From: Mangrovimicrobium sp033283385
GTDB lineage: Bacteria; Pseudomonadota; Gammaproteobacteria; Pseudomonadales; Halieaceae
DNA: 64,000 nucleotides
Assembly (NCBI GenBank): GCA_033283385.1
Contig: JAWMQQ010000001.1
Coordinates: 2,604,001 to 2,668,000, forward strand
Reading direction: 5' to 3'
Of the stretch, positions 1 through 7,518 are shown in pieces. Below the pieces are notes generated by a model. The model made no database searches, was not told where the DNA came from, and saw nothing but the letters and a program-made list of their open reading frames with translations. Every line of letters starts with the position of its first letter. Position 1 is the stretch's first letter. The position numbers and the translations under genes were made by a program.

Positions 1-39
1 GCCGATGATCATGGCGCAGCCGAATTGAGTTTGCGTCAC
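1..39 (-). CDS. Possible start of a molybdopterin-binding (CinA/MoaB-like) protein, partial
   Basis: A GTG at 39 on the minus strand, preceded by a GGGG ribosome-binding-like stretch, opens a frame reading MTQTQFGCAMIIG up to the window edge. The pattern FG-x-hydrophobic-IIG is how several bacterial molybdopterin-binding-domain proteins begin (it would continue GDEILSG), but only 13 residues are visible. It lies 55 bp downstream of rsmJ on the same strand, so the two could be co-transcribed. The assignment is a guess from a very short stretch. Confidence 0.25.
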   Translation of the reverse strand, partial: MTQTQFGCAMIIG

Positions 40-94
40 TGCGGTTCCCCGTGAAATTCGCAGTGCGGATGATACCGGCCGGCGCCGGTCGTTG

Positions 95-889
95 TCAGGA
101 AAAAGCGGAACGCACGTGCACATCGAAGCGCACGGCGCGGCCTTTCAGGCTGTGCGAGGGAGTGACGCCACCGAGCAGCGCCGCCTTCAGCGGGCGCTTG
201 ACCACGATACGCGCCACCGGCTGGCGCAGCGCCCAGTCCAGCAGTTGCTCGCCGGTATCCTGCGTATCGCCGAGCAGGAACTGGAACAGCGCCATCTCCT
301 TCTTCACCGCCGCGCGCTTCTGCCGCTCGGGAAACATCGGGTCCAGGTAGATCACGTCGATACCGTCGCAGGCGCCGTCCGGGAGCCCGGCAGCGTCCCC
401 GCAGTGCAGTTGCATGCGGCCGGCCACCTCGCGCAGCCAGGCATCGCCACTGTCACCGGCTGCCGCGATACCCGCTCGCAACAGCTCACAGACCACGCGG
501 TGGCGCTCGCACAGGGTCACCTCGGCGCCGAGGTCGGCGAGCACGAAGGCATCGCGGCCCAGCCCGGCGGTGGCATCGAGCACGCGCAGCTGCGGCTTCT
601 TGCCGATGCCCACGGCGCGTCCCAGCATCTCGTTGTGCCCGGCGGCGCGCCGGTGGCGCATGCCTGCGGCGCCGAAGTCCACCCCCACGGGACCGGGCGC
701 ACCGGTCCCGGTGAGCTGCAGGTGCAACTGCGCGGGTGAGACCAGCAACAGTGCCTGCGCGACTTCGCACTGGCGCGGGTCGGAGCCCGGCGGCAGCAGC
801 GGCAGCTGCAGGCGCTGCGCCAGCGCGGCCGCTTCATCGGCCAATGCGGGTAGCGCGGCACAGACCGCGAGTTGCTGTGAATCAGGCAT
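95..889 (-). CDS. rsmJ: 16S rRNA (guanine-1516-N2) methyltransferase RsmJ
   Basis: RsmJ transfers a methyl group from S-adenosylmethionine to N2 of G1516 in 16S rRNA, in the cytoplasm. The 264-residue protein has the family size. The SAM-binding loop LDATAGLGRDAF lies at residues 104-115 and the catalytic-type YLDPMFPE motif at 181-188. The N-terminal GVDFGAAGMRHRR stretch (69-81), rich in basic residues, is also typical. The ATG at 889 gives the usual N-terminus. The gene stands alone, 27 bp downstream of the cyclase-like gene on the same strand, so it may share that transcript. Confidence 0.93.
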   Translation of the reverse strand: MPDSQQLAVCAALPALADEAAALAQRLQLPLLPPGSDPRQCEVAQALLLVSPAQLHLQLTGTGAPGPVGVDFGAAGMRHRRAAGHNEMLGRAVGIGKKPQLRVLDATAGLGRDAFVLADLGAEVTLCERHRVVCELLRAGIAAAGDSGDAWLREVAGRMQLHCGDAAGLPDGACDGIDVIYLDPMFPERQKRAAVKKEMALFQFLLGDTQDTGEQLLDWALRQPVARIVVKRPLKAALLGGVTPSHSLKGRAVRFDVHVRSAFS

Positions 890-916
890 GGTGTGTCGGC
901 CCGGCCGTCTATCGGC

Positions 917-2227
917 CTAGTGATCCGCCTTGTTGCTGCCGCTGCGGCGGGTGAGGAGTTCGGAGAGATCGTCGATCAGTTCCTCCACGGTACCGGCCGG
1001 TTCGCTGCGGGTCACCGCCGGCTTCAGGGCGGAGAGTTCCGCGCCGGTGGAGGCGCCCGGTTCCGGCAGCGAACAGGAGACCCCGAGTTCCAGTTCCCGG
1101 CCCTCCAGGTCGATGCGCAGCTGCAGGTTATAGGCGTGATGGGTCAGTCCGTGCTTGTCGGTAAAGCGCAGGCGCAGGGGTTTGCTCAGGCCGTCATGGT
1201 CCTGGTAACTGGACAGCGTGCACTGCATCTCTTCCACGACCTTGCCGGACAGCTGCGAGCCGACCAGCGCGGAGAGCCCGCGGTTGCATCCGGCGACGAA
1301 GGCCGGACTGGAGATCGACGCCGGCGGCTGCCCGGGCACACCGCCCGGGGTAGTGAACTCGCCGACCAGTATCTGGTTGGGCGAGGCCAGGTCGACGATG
1401 CGCGCCAGCTCGATGGTCACGTCGCCGACGATGTAACTGAACATCGTGGGGTTGACGCCCTCGGCCTGGTAGAGCTCGTAGTGGCCGCCGATGTGGTAGG
1501 CCGCGCGGATCACCGGAACCGTGTTGCCGCGCGACTGGGCGCGAGCCACGGCGTTGTCCGCCACCACCAGCAGCAGGAAGTAGAACAGGTCGGCGTTGGC
1601 GTCGGGACCCAGCCGGCGGTTCCAGACGTAGTAGCCGTCGCCGGTGGTGGTGCGGGCAAAGTTGATCTCGATCCCCTGGGCCAGCAGCTTGTTGTAGGCG
1701 GAGTTCAGCGAGTAGGACAGGCTGTTGAGCTGGCTGGCCTGTTCGAAGGGCGTGTGCAGGGAAAACTCGACGATGTCGAACAGCAGCACCGCGCGGTCCT
1801 CGACATAGCTGATGCCGTAGCGGCGGATCAACTGCTCGACCTCCGCCAGCAGCAGCGGCTCCCCGGACAGCGCGGTGTTGAGTTTGATGAAGGTAGGCGC
1901 CACGCCAAGGCGCTCGCAGATGGCGAACAACTCGTCGCGACTGCGTTGCCGGCGCCCGGCGATCAACTCTCGAATGAACGCCTCGTTGCCGCGATGCTCG
2001 GCGTCGTCGGCGCAGTAGTTGCCGAGGAAATAATGCGGAACGAAGATGACCAGCAGGCCGCGTTCGTCAGCGCTCCAGCACAGGACGATATTCTGGCCGA
2101 GCCGCCACTGCTTGCGCAGCGTCTGCTCCAGCGCCTTGAGGTTGCCCCTCTGGATAATTGAAATCGCACCGCTATGCGCGCCGGAGCCCACCTCTTCCGG
2201 AGGACGCCGGTCACCGGAATCAGCCAT
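917..2227 (-). CDS. Soluble class III nucleotidyl cyclase-like protein
   Basis: The 436-residue protein has no signal peptide or membrane segment. Its middle part resembles the class III adenylate/guanylate cyclase homology domain: LLFDIVEFS at 148-156 corresponds to the metal-binding Asp strand, and TTGDGYYVW at 194-202 to the GDG turn that contributes the second metal site. The N-terminal ~140 residues and the C-terminal Ser/Glu-rich tail match nothing I recognise. Whether it makes cAMP, cGMP or nothing cannot be told, because the substrate-selecting residues could not be placed with certainty. It is separated by about 100 bp from a divergent lipoprotein gene. Confidence 0.6.
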   Translation of the reverse strand: MADSGDRRPPEEVGSGAHSGAISIIQRGNLKALEQTLRKQWRLGQNIVLCWSADERGLLVIFVPHYFLGNYCADDAEHRGNEAFIRELIAGRRQRSRDELFAICERLGVAPTFIKLNTALSGEPLLLAEVEQLIRRYGISYVEDRAVLLFDIVEFSLHTPFEQASQLNSLSYSLNSAYNKLLAQGIEINFARTTTGDGYYVWNRRLGPDANADLFYFLLLVVADNAVARAQSRGNTVPVIRAAYHIGGHYELYQAEGVNPTMFSYIVGDVTIELARIVDLASPNQILVGEFTTPGGVPGQPPASISSPAFVAGCNRGLSALVGSQLSGKVVEEMQCTLSSYQDHDGLSKPLRLRFTDKHGLTHHAYNLQLRIDLEGRELELGVSCSLPEPGASTGAELSALKPAVTRSEPAGTVEELIDDLSELLTRRSGSNKADH

Positions 2228-2332
2228 CGGGCCTCCCGCTCTCTCCTTCAGCCTTGCTATTATAGGTAGCCCCCAGCCGGGCAGCTAGAAACAATCGGGG
2301 CTTTTATACAATAACCCAAGGAGCGATAGCCT

Positions 2333-2830
2333 ATGCCATTTCGCGTGTTGATTTGCCTGGCGCTGTTGCTGGCGATGGCCGGCTGCAACCGGTACGACCT
2401 CAAGGTCAACGAACGCGTGGTCTACACGCCCAGGCCACTGTTCAGCGACTACGCCGCGCCGGATGCTGCGCTGGCGAAATGCCTGAAAAAAGCGATCGAC
2501 AGCTACAAGGTCACCAGCGCCGCGCAGCTGCAGGAACTGGACTGCCACGGCGATGGCATCGCGGAGCTCACCGGCCTGCAGGTGTTTACCGGACTGCGCA
2601 GTTTACGACTGTCCGATAATAAAATTTCCGACCTGTCGCCGCTGGTACCGCTGTCATCGGTGGAGGTGCTGGACCTCAAGGACAATGCGGTGGTCAATCC
2701 GCTGCCGCTGTACGGACTGCTGTCGCTGCGCATACTCGACCTCTCCGGCAATCCCGACCTGAAGTGCCCCAAGCGCCAGGACCTGCTGCGCGTGGTCGAC
2801 CTGAACCTGCCGCAGCACTGCGGGGACTGA
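2333..2830 (+). CDS. Leucine-rich-repeat lipoprotein
   Basis: The 165-residue protein starts with a lipoprotein signal, hydrophobic residues 4-16 followed by AMAGC with the lipidated Cys at 18. Residues 60-140 hold about four short leucine-rich repeats (for example LTGLQVFTGLRSLRLSDNK, then VEVLDLKDN and LRILDLSGNPDL). Such folds usually bind proteins, so a periplasmic-face docking role is possible but not shown. AAGGAG lies just upstream of the ATG. The stop overlaps the start of the following acyltransferase by one base (TGATG), so the two genes are translationally coupled and probably act on the same envelope process. Confidence 0.75.
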   Translation: MPFRVLICLALLLAMAGCNRYDLKVNERVVYTPRPLFSDYAAPDAALAKCLKKAIDSYKVTSAAQLQELDCHGDGIAELTGLQVFTGLRSLRLSDNKISDLSPLVPLSSVEVLDLKDNAVVNPLPLYGLLSLRILDLSGNPDLKCPKRQDLLRVVDLNLPQHCGD

Positions 2831-3681
2831 TGCTCTACCGCCTGGCCGGCTACCTGCCCTTCGCCCTGCTCTACCCCTTCGCCCGGCTGTGCTACCTGGC
2901 GCTCTACCATCTCGCGCGCTACCGCCGCGACGTGGTGGCCGACAACCTCGCCCACGCGTTTCCGGAAAAATCCGCCGCACAGCGCAAGCGACTGGAAAAG
3001 GCGTTTTACCTGCGACTGTGCCAGGTCGCACTGGAAATCCTGCGCGCCCGGCGCATGACCGAGGAGGATTTCCGCCAGCGCGTCACCGTCATCAACGGCG
3101 AACTGGTCGAGCGGCTGTCCGAGGGATTTACCCGGCCGGTGATCGTGCTCACCATCCACCAGGGTAACTGGGAGTGGATGCTGCACGGCAACACCATGGC
3201 GCTGGGCGTGTCGATGGACCCGGTGTACAAGCCGCTGCACAACCGCGCCGCCGATGAGGTCATCCGCGAAATCCGCAGCCGCTTCGGCTCGCGCCCGCTG
3301 GCCATGGCCGAGGCGCCGCGCCATATCCTGCGCAACCGCCGCGAGTTCCACCTGTTCGTCATGGTGGCGGACCAGTCGCCCACCAGCAGCGAACGCGGCT
3401 ACTGGACCACCTTCCTGAACCGGGATGCCTGTTTCTACGAGGGCGCCGAAACCATCGCCACCACCACTGGCCTGCCCGTGGTCTTCGCCCAGTGCCGCCG
3501 GCGCTCCACCGGGCACTACGACATGATCTACCGCGAAGTGGCCGAGCCGCCCTATGAAAAGGGCACGCACGCGATCACCGAGCGCTATATCGAAATCGCC
3601 GAGGAGGTGATCCGCGCAGAGCCGGAAAGCTGGCTGTGGAGCAACCGCCGCTGGAAACGCGCGCGGCCGCACGATCAGTAA
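2830..3681 (+). CDS. LpxL/HtrB-family lipid A acyltransferase
   Basis: The 283-residue protein resembles the late acyltransferases that add secondary acyl chains to lipid A at the inner membrane. The catalytic H-x4-E signature is HQGNWE at 110-115, followed by the conserved substrate region with VYKPLHN, and later VADQSP. A hydrophobic N-terminal segment (residues 4-28) would anchor it in the membrane. The ATG at 2830 was chosen because it overlaps the preceding stop and gives the family N-terminus. It may use lipid A or an ornithine/glycine-type lipid; the family includes both. Its coupling to an LRR lipoprotein is unusual. Confidence 0.85.
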   Translation: MLYRLAGYLPFALLYPFARLCYLALYHLARYRRDVVADNLAHAFPEKSAAQRKRLEKAFYLRLCQVALEILRARRMTEEDFRQRVTVINGELVERLSEGFTRPVIVLTIHQGNWEWMLHGNTMALGVSMDPVYKPLHNRAADEVIREIRSRFGSRPLAMAEAPRHILRNRREFHLFVMVADQSPTSSERGYWTTFLNRDACFYEGAETIATTTGLPVVFAQCRRRSTGHYDMIYREVAEPPYEKGTHAITERYIEIAEEVIRAEPESWLWSNRRWKRARPHDQ

Positions 3682-3720
3682 TCCACTCGGCGGGGGCGGC
3701 CCGCGAGTGCAACGAAGCGC

Positions 3721-4022
3721 GAGAGCCCGGCCTCACCTCCCCGCGTTGACTGTGGGTGGGCATGCTCTTTTGCGGACTTGGAGGGGCGTCGGTGCGACCC
3801 CGATCCCTCCTGCGGAACCGCCACACCACCGACCCGCTCCATACCACTACACCCCTACCAGCGTCCCGTATGCACGCTCGCTATGTCCCTGCGAATCCAG
3901 TGGCCAGCACGCGTCCGCAAATTCCGGGCGCACCATGGCCAACGCACCGCAAGCGCCCCGCAATGGAGCAAAAGAGCATGCCCGCCCACAGGCGACGCAG
4001 GCGGCCAAAGGCCGCCCTCTCG
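3721..4022. repeat. About 300-bp element bounded by long inverted repeats (MITE-like)
   Basis: The left arm core at 3750-3773 (starts CTGTGGGTGGGCATGC) and the right arm core at 3968-3991 are reverse complements at 23 of 24 positions. Weaker complementarity continues outward: GAGAG and CGGCCT at 3721-3732 pair with matching blocks ending near 4022, giving arms of roughly 50-55 bp at lower identity. The 194 bp between the cores is C-rich and shows no reading frame of interest. The layout resembles a non-autonomous transposable element or a large hairpin-forming sequence, but no transposase or target-site duplication was identified. Confidence 0.6.
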
Positions 4023-4066
4023 AACGGAGGGAACGGAGGGAACGGAGGGAACGGAGGGAACGTAGC
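4022..4066. repeat. 9-bp tandem repeat (GAACGGAGG)n
   Basis: Four perfect copies of GAACGGAGG run from 4022 to 4057 and a fifth, degenerate copy (GAACGTAGC) follows to 4066. The array abuts the right end of the inverted-repeat element and ends about 20 bp before the stop codon of the MBL gene on the opposite strand. The 9-bp period and lack of a reading frame suggest a slippage-prone array, possibly variable between strains. Confidence 0.85.
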
Positions 4067-4084
4067 GAACAGAACGAGCGTGCG

Positions 4085-4840
4085 CTAGACGCTGAGCCAG
4101 TCGAAACCCTCGGCCTGCGCCGCCCACACCACGCTGTCCATGGACTGCAGCGCCGAGGCCAGCGCCTGCTCCGCCAGCTCGCGCGAATTGTTGTTCTCGC
4201 TGATGTGCGCCACCACCAGGTTGCGCAGGGACGCGGCGTCGATATCGCGCAGGAACTGCGCGGCCTGGCCGTTGTTGAGGTGGCCCCAGTCGCCGCCCAC
4301 CCGCCGCTTCAGCGCCGGTGGGTAGCCGCCGGCGTGCAGCATCCCAAGGTCGTGATTGAACTCCAGCAACAGGCTGTGGCAGTCGCGGTAGTGATCCAGC
4401 ACGTGCTGCGTGATGCAGCCGAGGTCGGTGAGCAGGCCGAGGCTGCGGCCGCCCCAGTGCATCCGGTACTGGCAGGGTTCCGCCGCATCGTGCGGCACGG
4501 AGACCGCCTGCACCGCCAGTTCGCCCACATCGAAGCACTCGCCGCTGTTGAAGCGCCGCAGTTCATGGCTGCCGTCGCAACGGCCGGAGGCCGCCGTGCC
4601 GTGACTGAGGTAAACCGGAATGCCGTGGTTGCGCGAGAGCCGCGCCACGCCAGCGCTGTGGTCGGAGTGTTCATGGGTGACGAGGACGGCATCGAGCTGC
4701 GATGGCTCGACGCCCAGGCGCGCCATGCGGCGGGTAGTCTCGCGCAGGGAAAACCCGCAGTCGACCATCACCAGCGTGGCGCCGGCCTGCACCAGGGTGG
4801 CGTTGCCCTTGCTGCCGGAACCGAGTGATGCGAATCGCAC
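4085..4840 (-). CDS. MBL-fold metallohydrolase, YycJ/WalJ-like
   Basis: The 251-residue cytoplasmic protein has the metallo-beta-lactamase metal-binding motif THEHSDH at 55-61 and a C-terminal HISENNNS motif typical of the WalJ/YycJ branch, which includes DNA 5'-exonucleases. N-terminal SLGSGSKGN is also diagnostic of this branch. It is the last gene of the minus-strand set dapA-bamC-MBL, 15 bp after bamC. The same order is known in Pseudomonas. Nuclease activity is inferred from the family only. Confidence 0.85.
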   Translation of the reverse strand: MRFASLGSGSKGNATLVQAGATLVMVDCGFSLRETTRRMARLGVEPSQLDAVLVTHEHSDHSAGVARLSRNHGIPVYLSHGTAASGRCDGSHELRRFNSGECFDVGELAVQAVSVPHDAAEPCQYRMHWGGRSLGLLTDLGCITQHVLDHYRDCHSLLLEFNHDLGMLHAGGYPPALKRRVGGDWGHLNNGQAAQFLRDIDAASLRNLVVAHISENNNSRELAEQALASALQSMDSVVWAAQAEGFDWLSV

Positions 4841-4855
4841 GGCGGCGCTCGGGCG

Positions 4856-5917
4856 CTAGTTGATGTTGCCCTTGATCAGGGTCAGCAGGGCCTGGTGCTC
4901 GCGTTCGCTCAGCGGCTCCTTGCTGTTCTCGTCCTGCAGGCGCAGGTAGATGCCCATCTCGTTGTCGCCAGCGTCCTTCACGGTGACCACGAAGTTGTCG
5001 CCCTCGTGGGGGAAATCGCCATCGCTGCTCCACAGCCAGTCGAACCAGCCGCTGTCTTCCTCGCCCTCGGGCCCGAGGAACTTCAGGTAGTAGATACCCT
5101 TGCTGCGGTCGCGATCGGAAATCTCGAACTGTGATTTCTCCAGGGCCAGGCCCAGCGACGCCCACGCGCGGTCGTAGGGCAGCGTGAGCTGGATATAGGC
5201 CTCGCCGCCGGCGTCCTGCTGCAGGGAAATCCGGCCGCTGGCGTTGATCTGCTGTTCCGCCACCATCGACACCGGGGCGTTGCCGACGCTGTCGGCGATG
5301 TACTGGGCCAGGGAGCGCAGCATTTCCTGCTCCTGGTCCGAGTTGTCGGACTTGGCGGGCCACTCGGTGATGTCGCCGGCCTGGTTCTGCTGCAGTACGT
5401 GCAGTTCACTGGTGCCGCGCTGTACGCCCTGCTCGATACGCATGCGGAAGCGGCTGGGGATGGAGGCTTTCTCGAAGCTCAGCCAGTCGGTGTCCATCAG
5501 GCCGGCGCGCGCGTCCAGGCGCATCACGTTGATGCCGGCGCTGGAGAGGAAGTTGCGCACCTGCGGCCAGACCTGGCCGGGGGCTTCTTCCACCAGTACC
5601 CAGTGCTCGTCGCCCAGGCGCTGGATGCGCACGGTCTCGTCCTGGGCCCCGGCGACCAGCGGTGTCGGCCGCGGCACTTCAAACTCTCCGGGTGCGACCA
5701 GCGTGCTGCCGGTGGGGGGAATCGGGTAGATCTCCTGCAGGGCGGTCGTCTCCTTGCCTTCCGGCAGGGTGATCACGGGCAGTTCCGGCGCCTTTTTGTA
5801 GTCCTCGGACTTGTCGCGGAACACACCGCGATCGCCGAACAGGTAGCCGCAGCCGGTGAGCTGGGCCAGCAGCACAGCCGACACCATCAGTTTTAGCGTT
5901 GTGCCCGACTTGCTCAT
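4856..5917 (-). CDS. bamC: Outer-membrane protein assembly factor BamC
   Basis: BamC is a lipoprotein of the BAM complex that folds beta-barrel proteins into the outer membrane. The 353-residue product starts with a lipoprotein signal ending in LTGC (Cys23), followed by the low-complexity BamC N-terminal stretch (DKSEDYKKAPELPVITLP) and two helix-grip domains. The ATG at 5917 overlaps the dapA stop by four bases and gives the expected signal peptide; the frame stays open further upstream but only as out-of-frame dapA sequence. Location immediately after dapA is conserved in Gammaproteobacteria, including E. coli. Confidence 0.92.
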   Translation of the reverse strand: MSKSGTTLKLMVSAVLLAQLTGCGYLFGDRGVFRDKSEDYKKAPELPVITLPEGKETTALQEIYPIPPTGSTLVAPGEFEVPRPTPLVAGAQDETVRIQRLGDEHWVLVEEAPGQVWPQVRNFLSSAGINVMRLDARAGLMDTDWLSFEKASIPSRFRMRIEQGVQRGTSELHVLQQNQAGDITEWPAKSDNSDQEQEMLRSLAQYIADSVGNAPVSMVAEQQINASGRISLQQDAGGEAYIQLTLPYDRAWASLGLALEKSQFEISDRDRSKGIYYLKFLGPEGEEDSGWFDWLWSSDGDFPHEGDNFVVTVKDAGDNEMGIYLRLQDENSKEPLSEREHQALLTLIKGNIN

Positions 5918-6786
5918 GAACGTGCAACCTCCAGCGCCGCGACGACCTCCGCGTGGAATTTGGGGTCCAGCACCGTCAGCGGCAGGCGGATGCCCTCGCC
6001 GATGATGCCCTCGTGGGCCAGCGCCCATTTCACCGGGATCGGGTTGGCCTCGAGGAACAGCGCGTGGTTCAGCGCCGACAGCCGCGCGTTGACCACGCTG
6101 GCGGCCTCGCGGTCGCCGGCCATGGACAGGCGGCACAGCTCGGCAATCTGTTCTGGCAGGATGTTGGCGGTGACGGAAATGCTGCCGTGGCCGCCGCAGA
6201 GCATCAGCTCCATGCTGGTGGCGTCGTCGCCGGAGTAGATGGCGAAGTCAGCAGGACAGCGGGCGACCAGGTCGCGGGCGCGCGGGATGTCGCCGGTGGC
6301 GTCCTTGATGCCCACGATATTGTTGATCTGCGCGAGCTTTTCCACCGTCTCGTTGAGCATGTCCACGGCGGTGCGGCCGGGTACGTTGTAGAGAATCTGC
6401 GGAATATCCACCGCCTCGGCGACCGCCTTGAAGTGCTCGTAGAGGCCGCGCTGGGTGGGCTTGTTGTAGTAGGGCGTAACCAGCAGGCAGGCGTCGGCGC
6501 CGGCGTCGGCCGCGGCCCGGGTCAGCTCGATGGCTTCCCAGGTGGCGTTGGCCCCGGTGCCGGCGACCACCGGGATGCGCCCGGCGATGTAATCGACGCA
6601 ATATTTGATGACCTCGCAGTGCTCGGGGACGCTGAGTGTGGCGCTCTCGCCGGTGGTGCCAACGGCGCCGATGCCGCTGGTGCCCGCCGCAAGATGCATG
6701 TCGAGCAGCCGCTCGAGCGCCGCCCAGTCAACACTGCCATCTGCGTGCATGGGCGTCACCAGTGCGACGATACTGCCGGTAATCAT
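5914..6786 (-). CDS. dapA: 4-hydroxy-tetrahydrodipicolinate synthase
   Basis: DapA condenses pyruvate with aspartate semialdehyde, the first step of the lysine/diaminopimelate branch. The 290-residue protein keeps the key residues at E. coli numbering: Thr44-Thr45 in GTTGES, Tyr133 in ILYNVPGR, and Schiff-base Lys161 in GIKDATGD. The ATG at 6786 gives the canonical MITGSIVALVTP start; a longer reading frame upstream lacks homology. First gene of the dapA-bamC-MBL set, divergent from the DUF3806 gene across about 130 bp that should hold both promoters. Confidence 0.96.
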   Translation of the reverse strand: MITGSIVALVTPMHADGSVDWAALERLLDMHLAAGTSGIGAVGTTGESATLSVPEHCEVIKYCVDYIAGRIPVVAGTGANATWEAIELTRAAADAGADACLLVTPYYNKPTQRGLYEHFKAVAEAVDIPQILYNVPGRTAVDMLNETVEKLAQINNIVGIKDATGDIPRARDLVARCPADFAIYSGDDATSMELMLCGGHGSISVTANILPEQIAELCRLSMAGDREAASVVNARLSALNHALFLEANPIPVKWALAHEGIIGEGIRLPLTVLDPKFHAEVVAALEVARS

Positions 6787-6920
6787 CTGAACTCTCCGCG
6801 AAACAGCCGGGGCGCCACGCGCGGCGAGGCCCCGGGAAAGGCAGTCATTATCCATGTCGGTGTCCGGAACACAACCAGCCTGTGCGAAATTGCCGCGGGC
6901 CTGCTATGCTTGCGTTCGGA

Positions 6921-7439
6921 ATGGACAGACTCTTCACAGCAGCTTACCGGTTCCTCGCCAGCCTGGCGCTGTCGCTGCTCTGCCTGGGCAGCCTGCAGGC
7001 CGCCGCGCAGGACGAGCCGATCATCACGCAGCCGTCCGCCGTCGACCAGCAATACCTGCAACACCAGCGCGACACCATCAACGACCTCACCAGCACCAGT
7101 TTCGGCGAGCGTTTCAACGGCAACAAGCAGCACGATATCGCCCTGCTCCAGCGCCTGCTGGACGAGCACGTGGTCGCCAACGACGACAGCCGGAAGTTGC
7201 AGGCGATGGGCGTAATCCTCGGCGACCTGCTGGCGCAGGACCTGGGCATGCACTGGGTGATCTACAAGGACAAGCTTGGCCGCAGCCACGCCCTGCAGTA
7301 CCGCGACAGCGACAACTACCTGTTCCCCATCACCATGATCTCGCGCCGGCGCGAGGCGGACAACCTGAAGCCGGTGGCGGACATCTACGCCAAGGCCGAG
7401 TCGGCCATTCGCGCGGTCATTCCAGCGCCCTACCAGTAG
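6921..7439 (+). CDS. DUF3806-type exported protein
   Basis: The 172-residue product has an N-terminal signal peptide (hydrophobic stretch through LSLLCLGSLQAAAQ with a likely cleavage after AAAQ or LQA). The mature part contains ELLGDLLAQ-like and HWVIYKDKLGR stretches resembling DUF3806. Function is unknown. ATG codons at 6906 and 6921 are both possible; the second gives the more typical signal peptide with a positive N-terminus. It stands alone between divergent dapA and the MCE operon, so it has its own promoter. Confidence 0.6.
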   Translation: MDRLFTAAYRFLASLALSLLCLGSLQAAAQDEPIITQPSAVDQQYLQHQRDTINDLTSTSFGERFNGNKQHDIALLQRLLDEHVVANDDSRKLQAMGVILGDLLAQDLGMHWVIYKDKLGRSHALQYRDSDNYLFPITMISRRREADNLKPVADIYAKAESAIRAVIPAPYQ

Positions 7440-7518
7440 CGAGCCGCGGCGGCCCGTGGCGTTTCCCCGCACTAGCCATTAGACTGGCGGCATTCCCACG
7501 CGCGGACGCCTGCACTGC

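Larger units (their letters stand above)
3682..4084. other. Non-coding gap after the acyltransferase gene
   Basis: No frame in this 403-bp stretch has convincing protein character. Open frames here translate to Arg/Pro/His-rich sequence and run antisense into the MBL gene. The stretch holds the long inverted-repeat element and the 9-bp tandem repeat listed separately. In Pseudomonas, purC follows the dapA-bamC-MBL genes at this point; here it is absent. Confidence 0.7.

Noticed and set aside
893..2161. A 422-residue plus-strand frame over the cyclase-like gene
   Set aside because: Antisense shadow. The minus-strand frame has cyclase motifs and normal composition.
4022..4066. Tandem repeat as a CRISPR array
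   Set aside because: Units of 9 bp without spacers are not a CRISPR array, and no cas gene is nearby.
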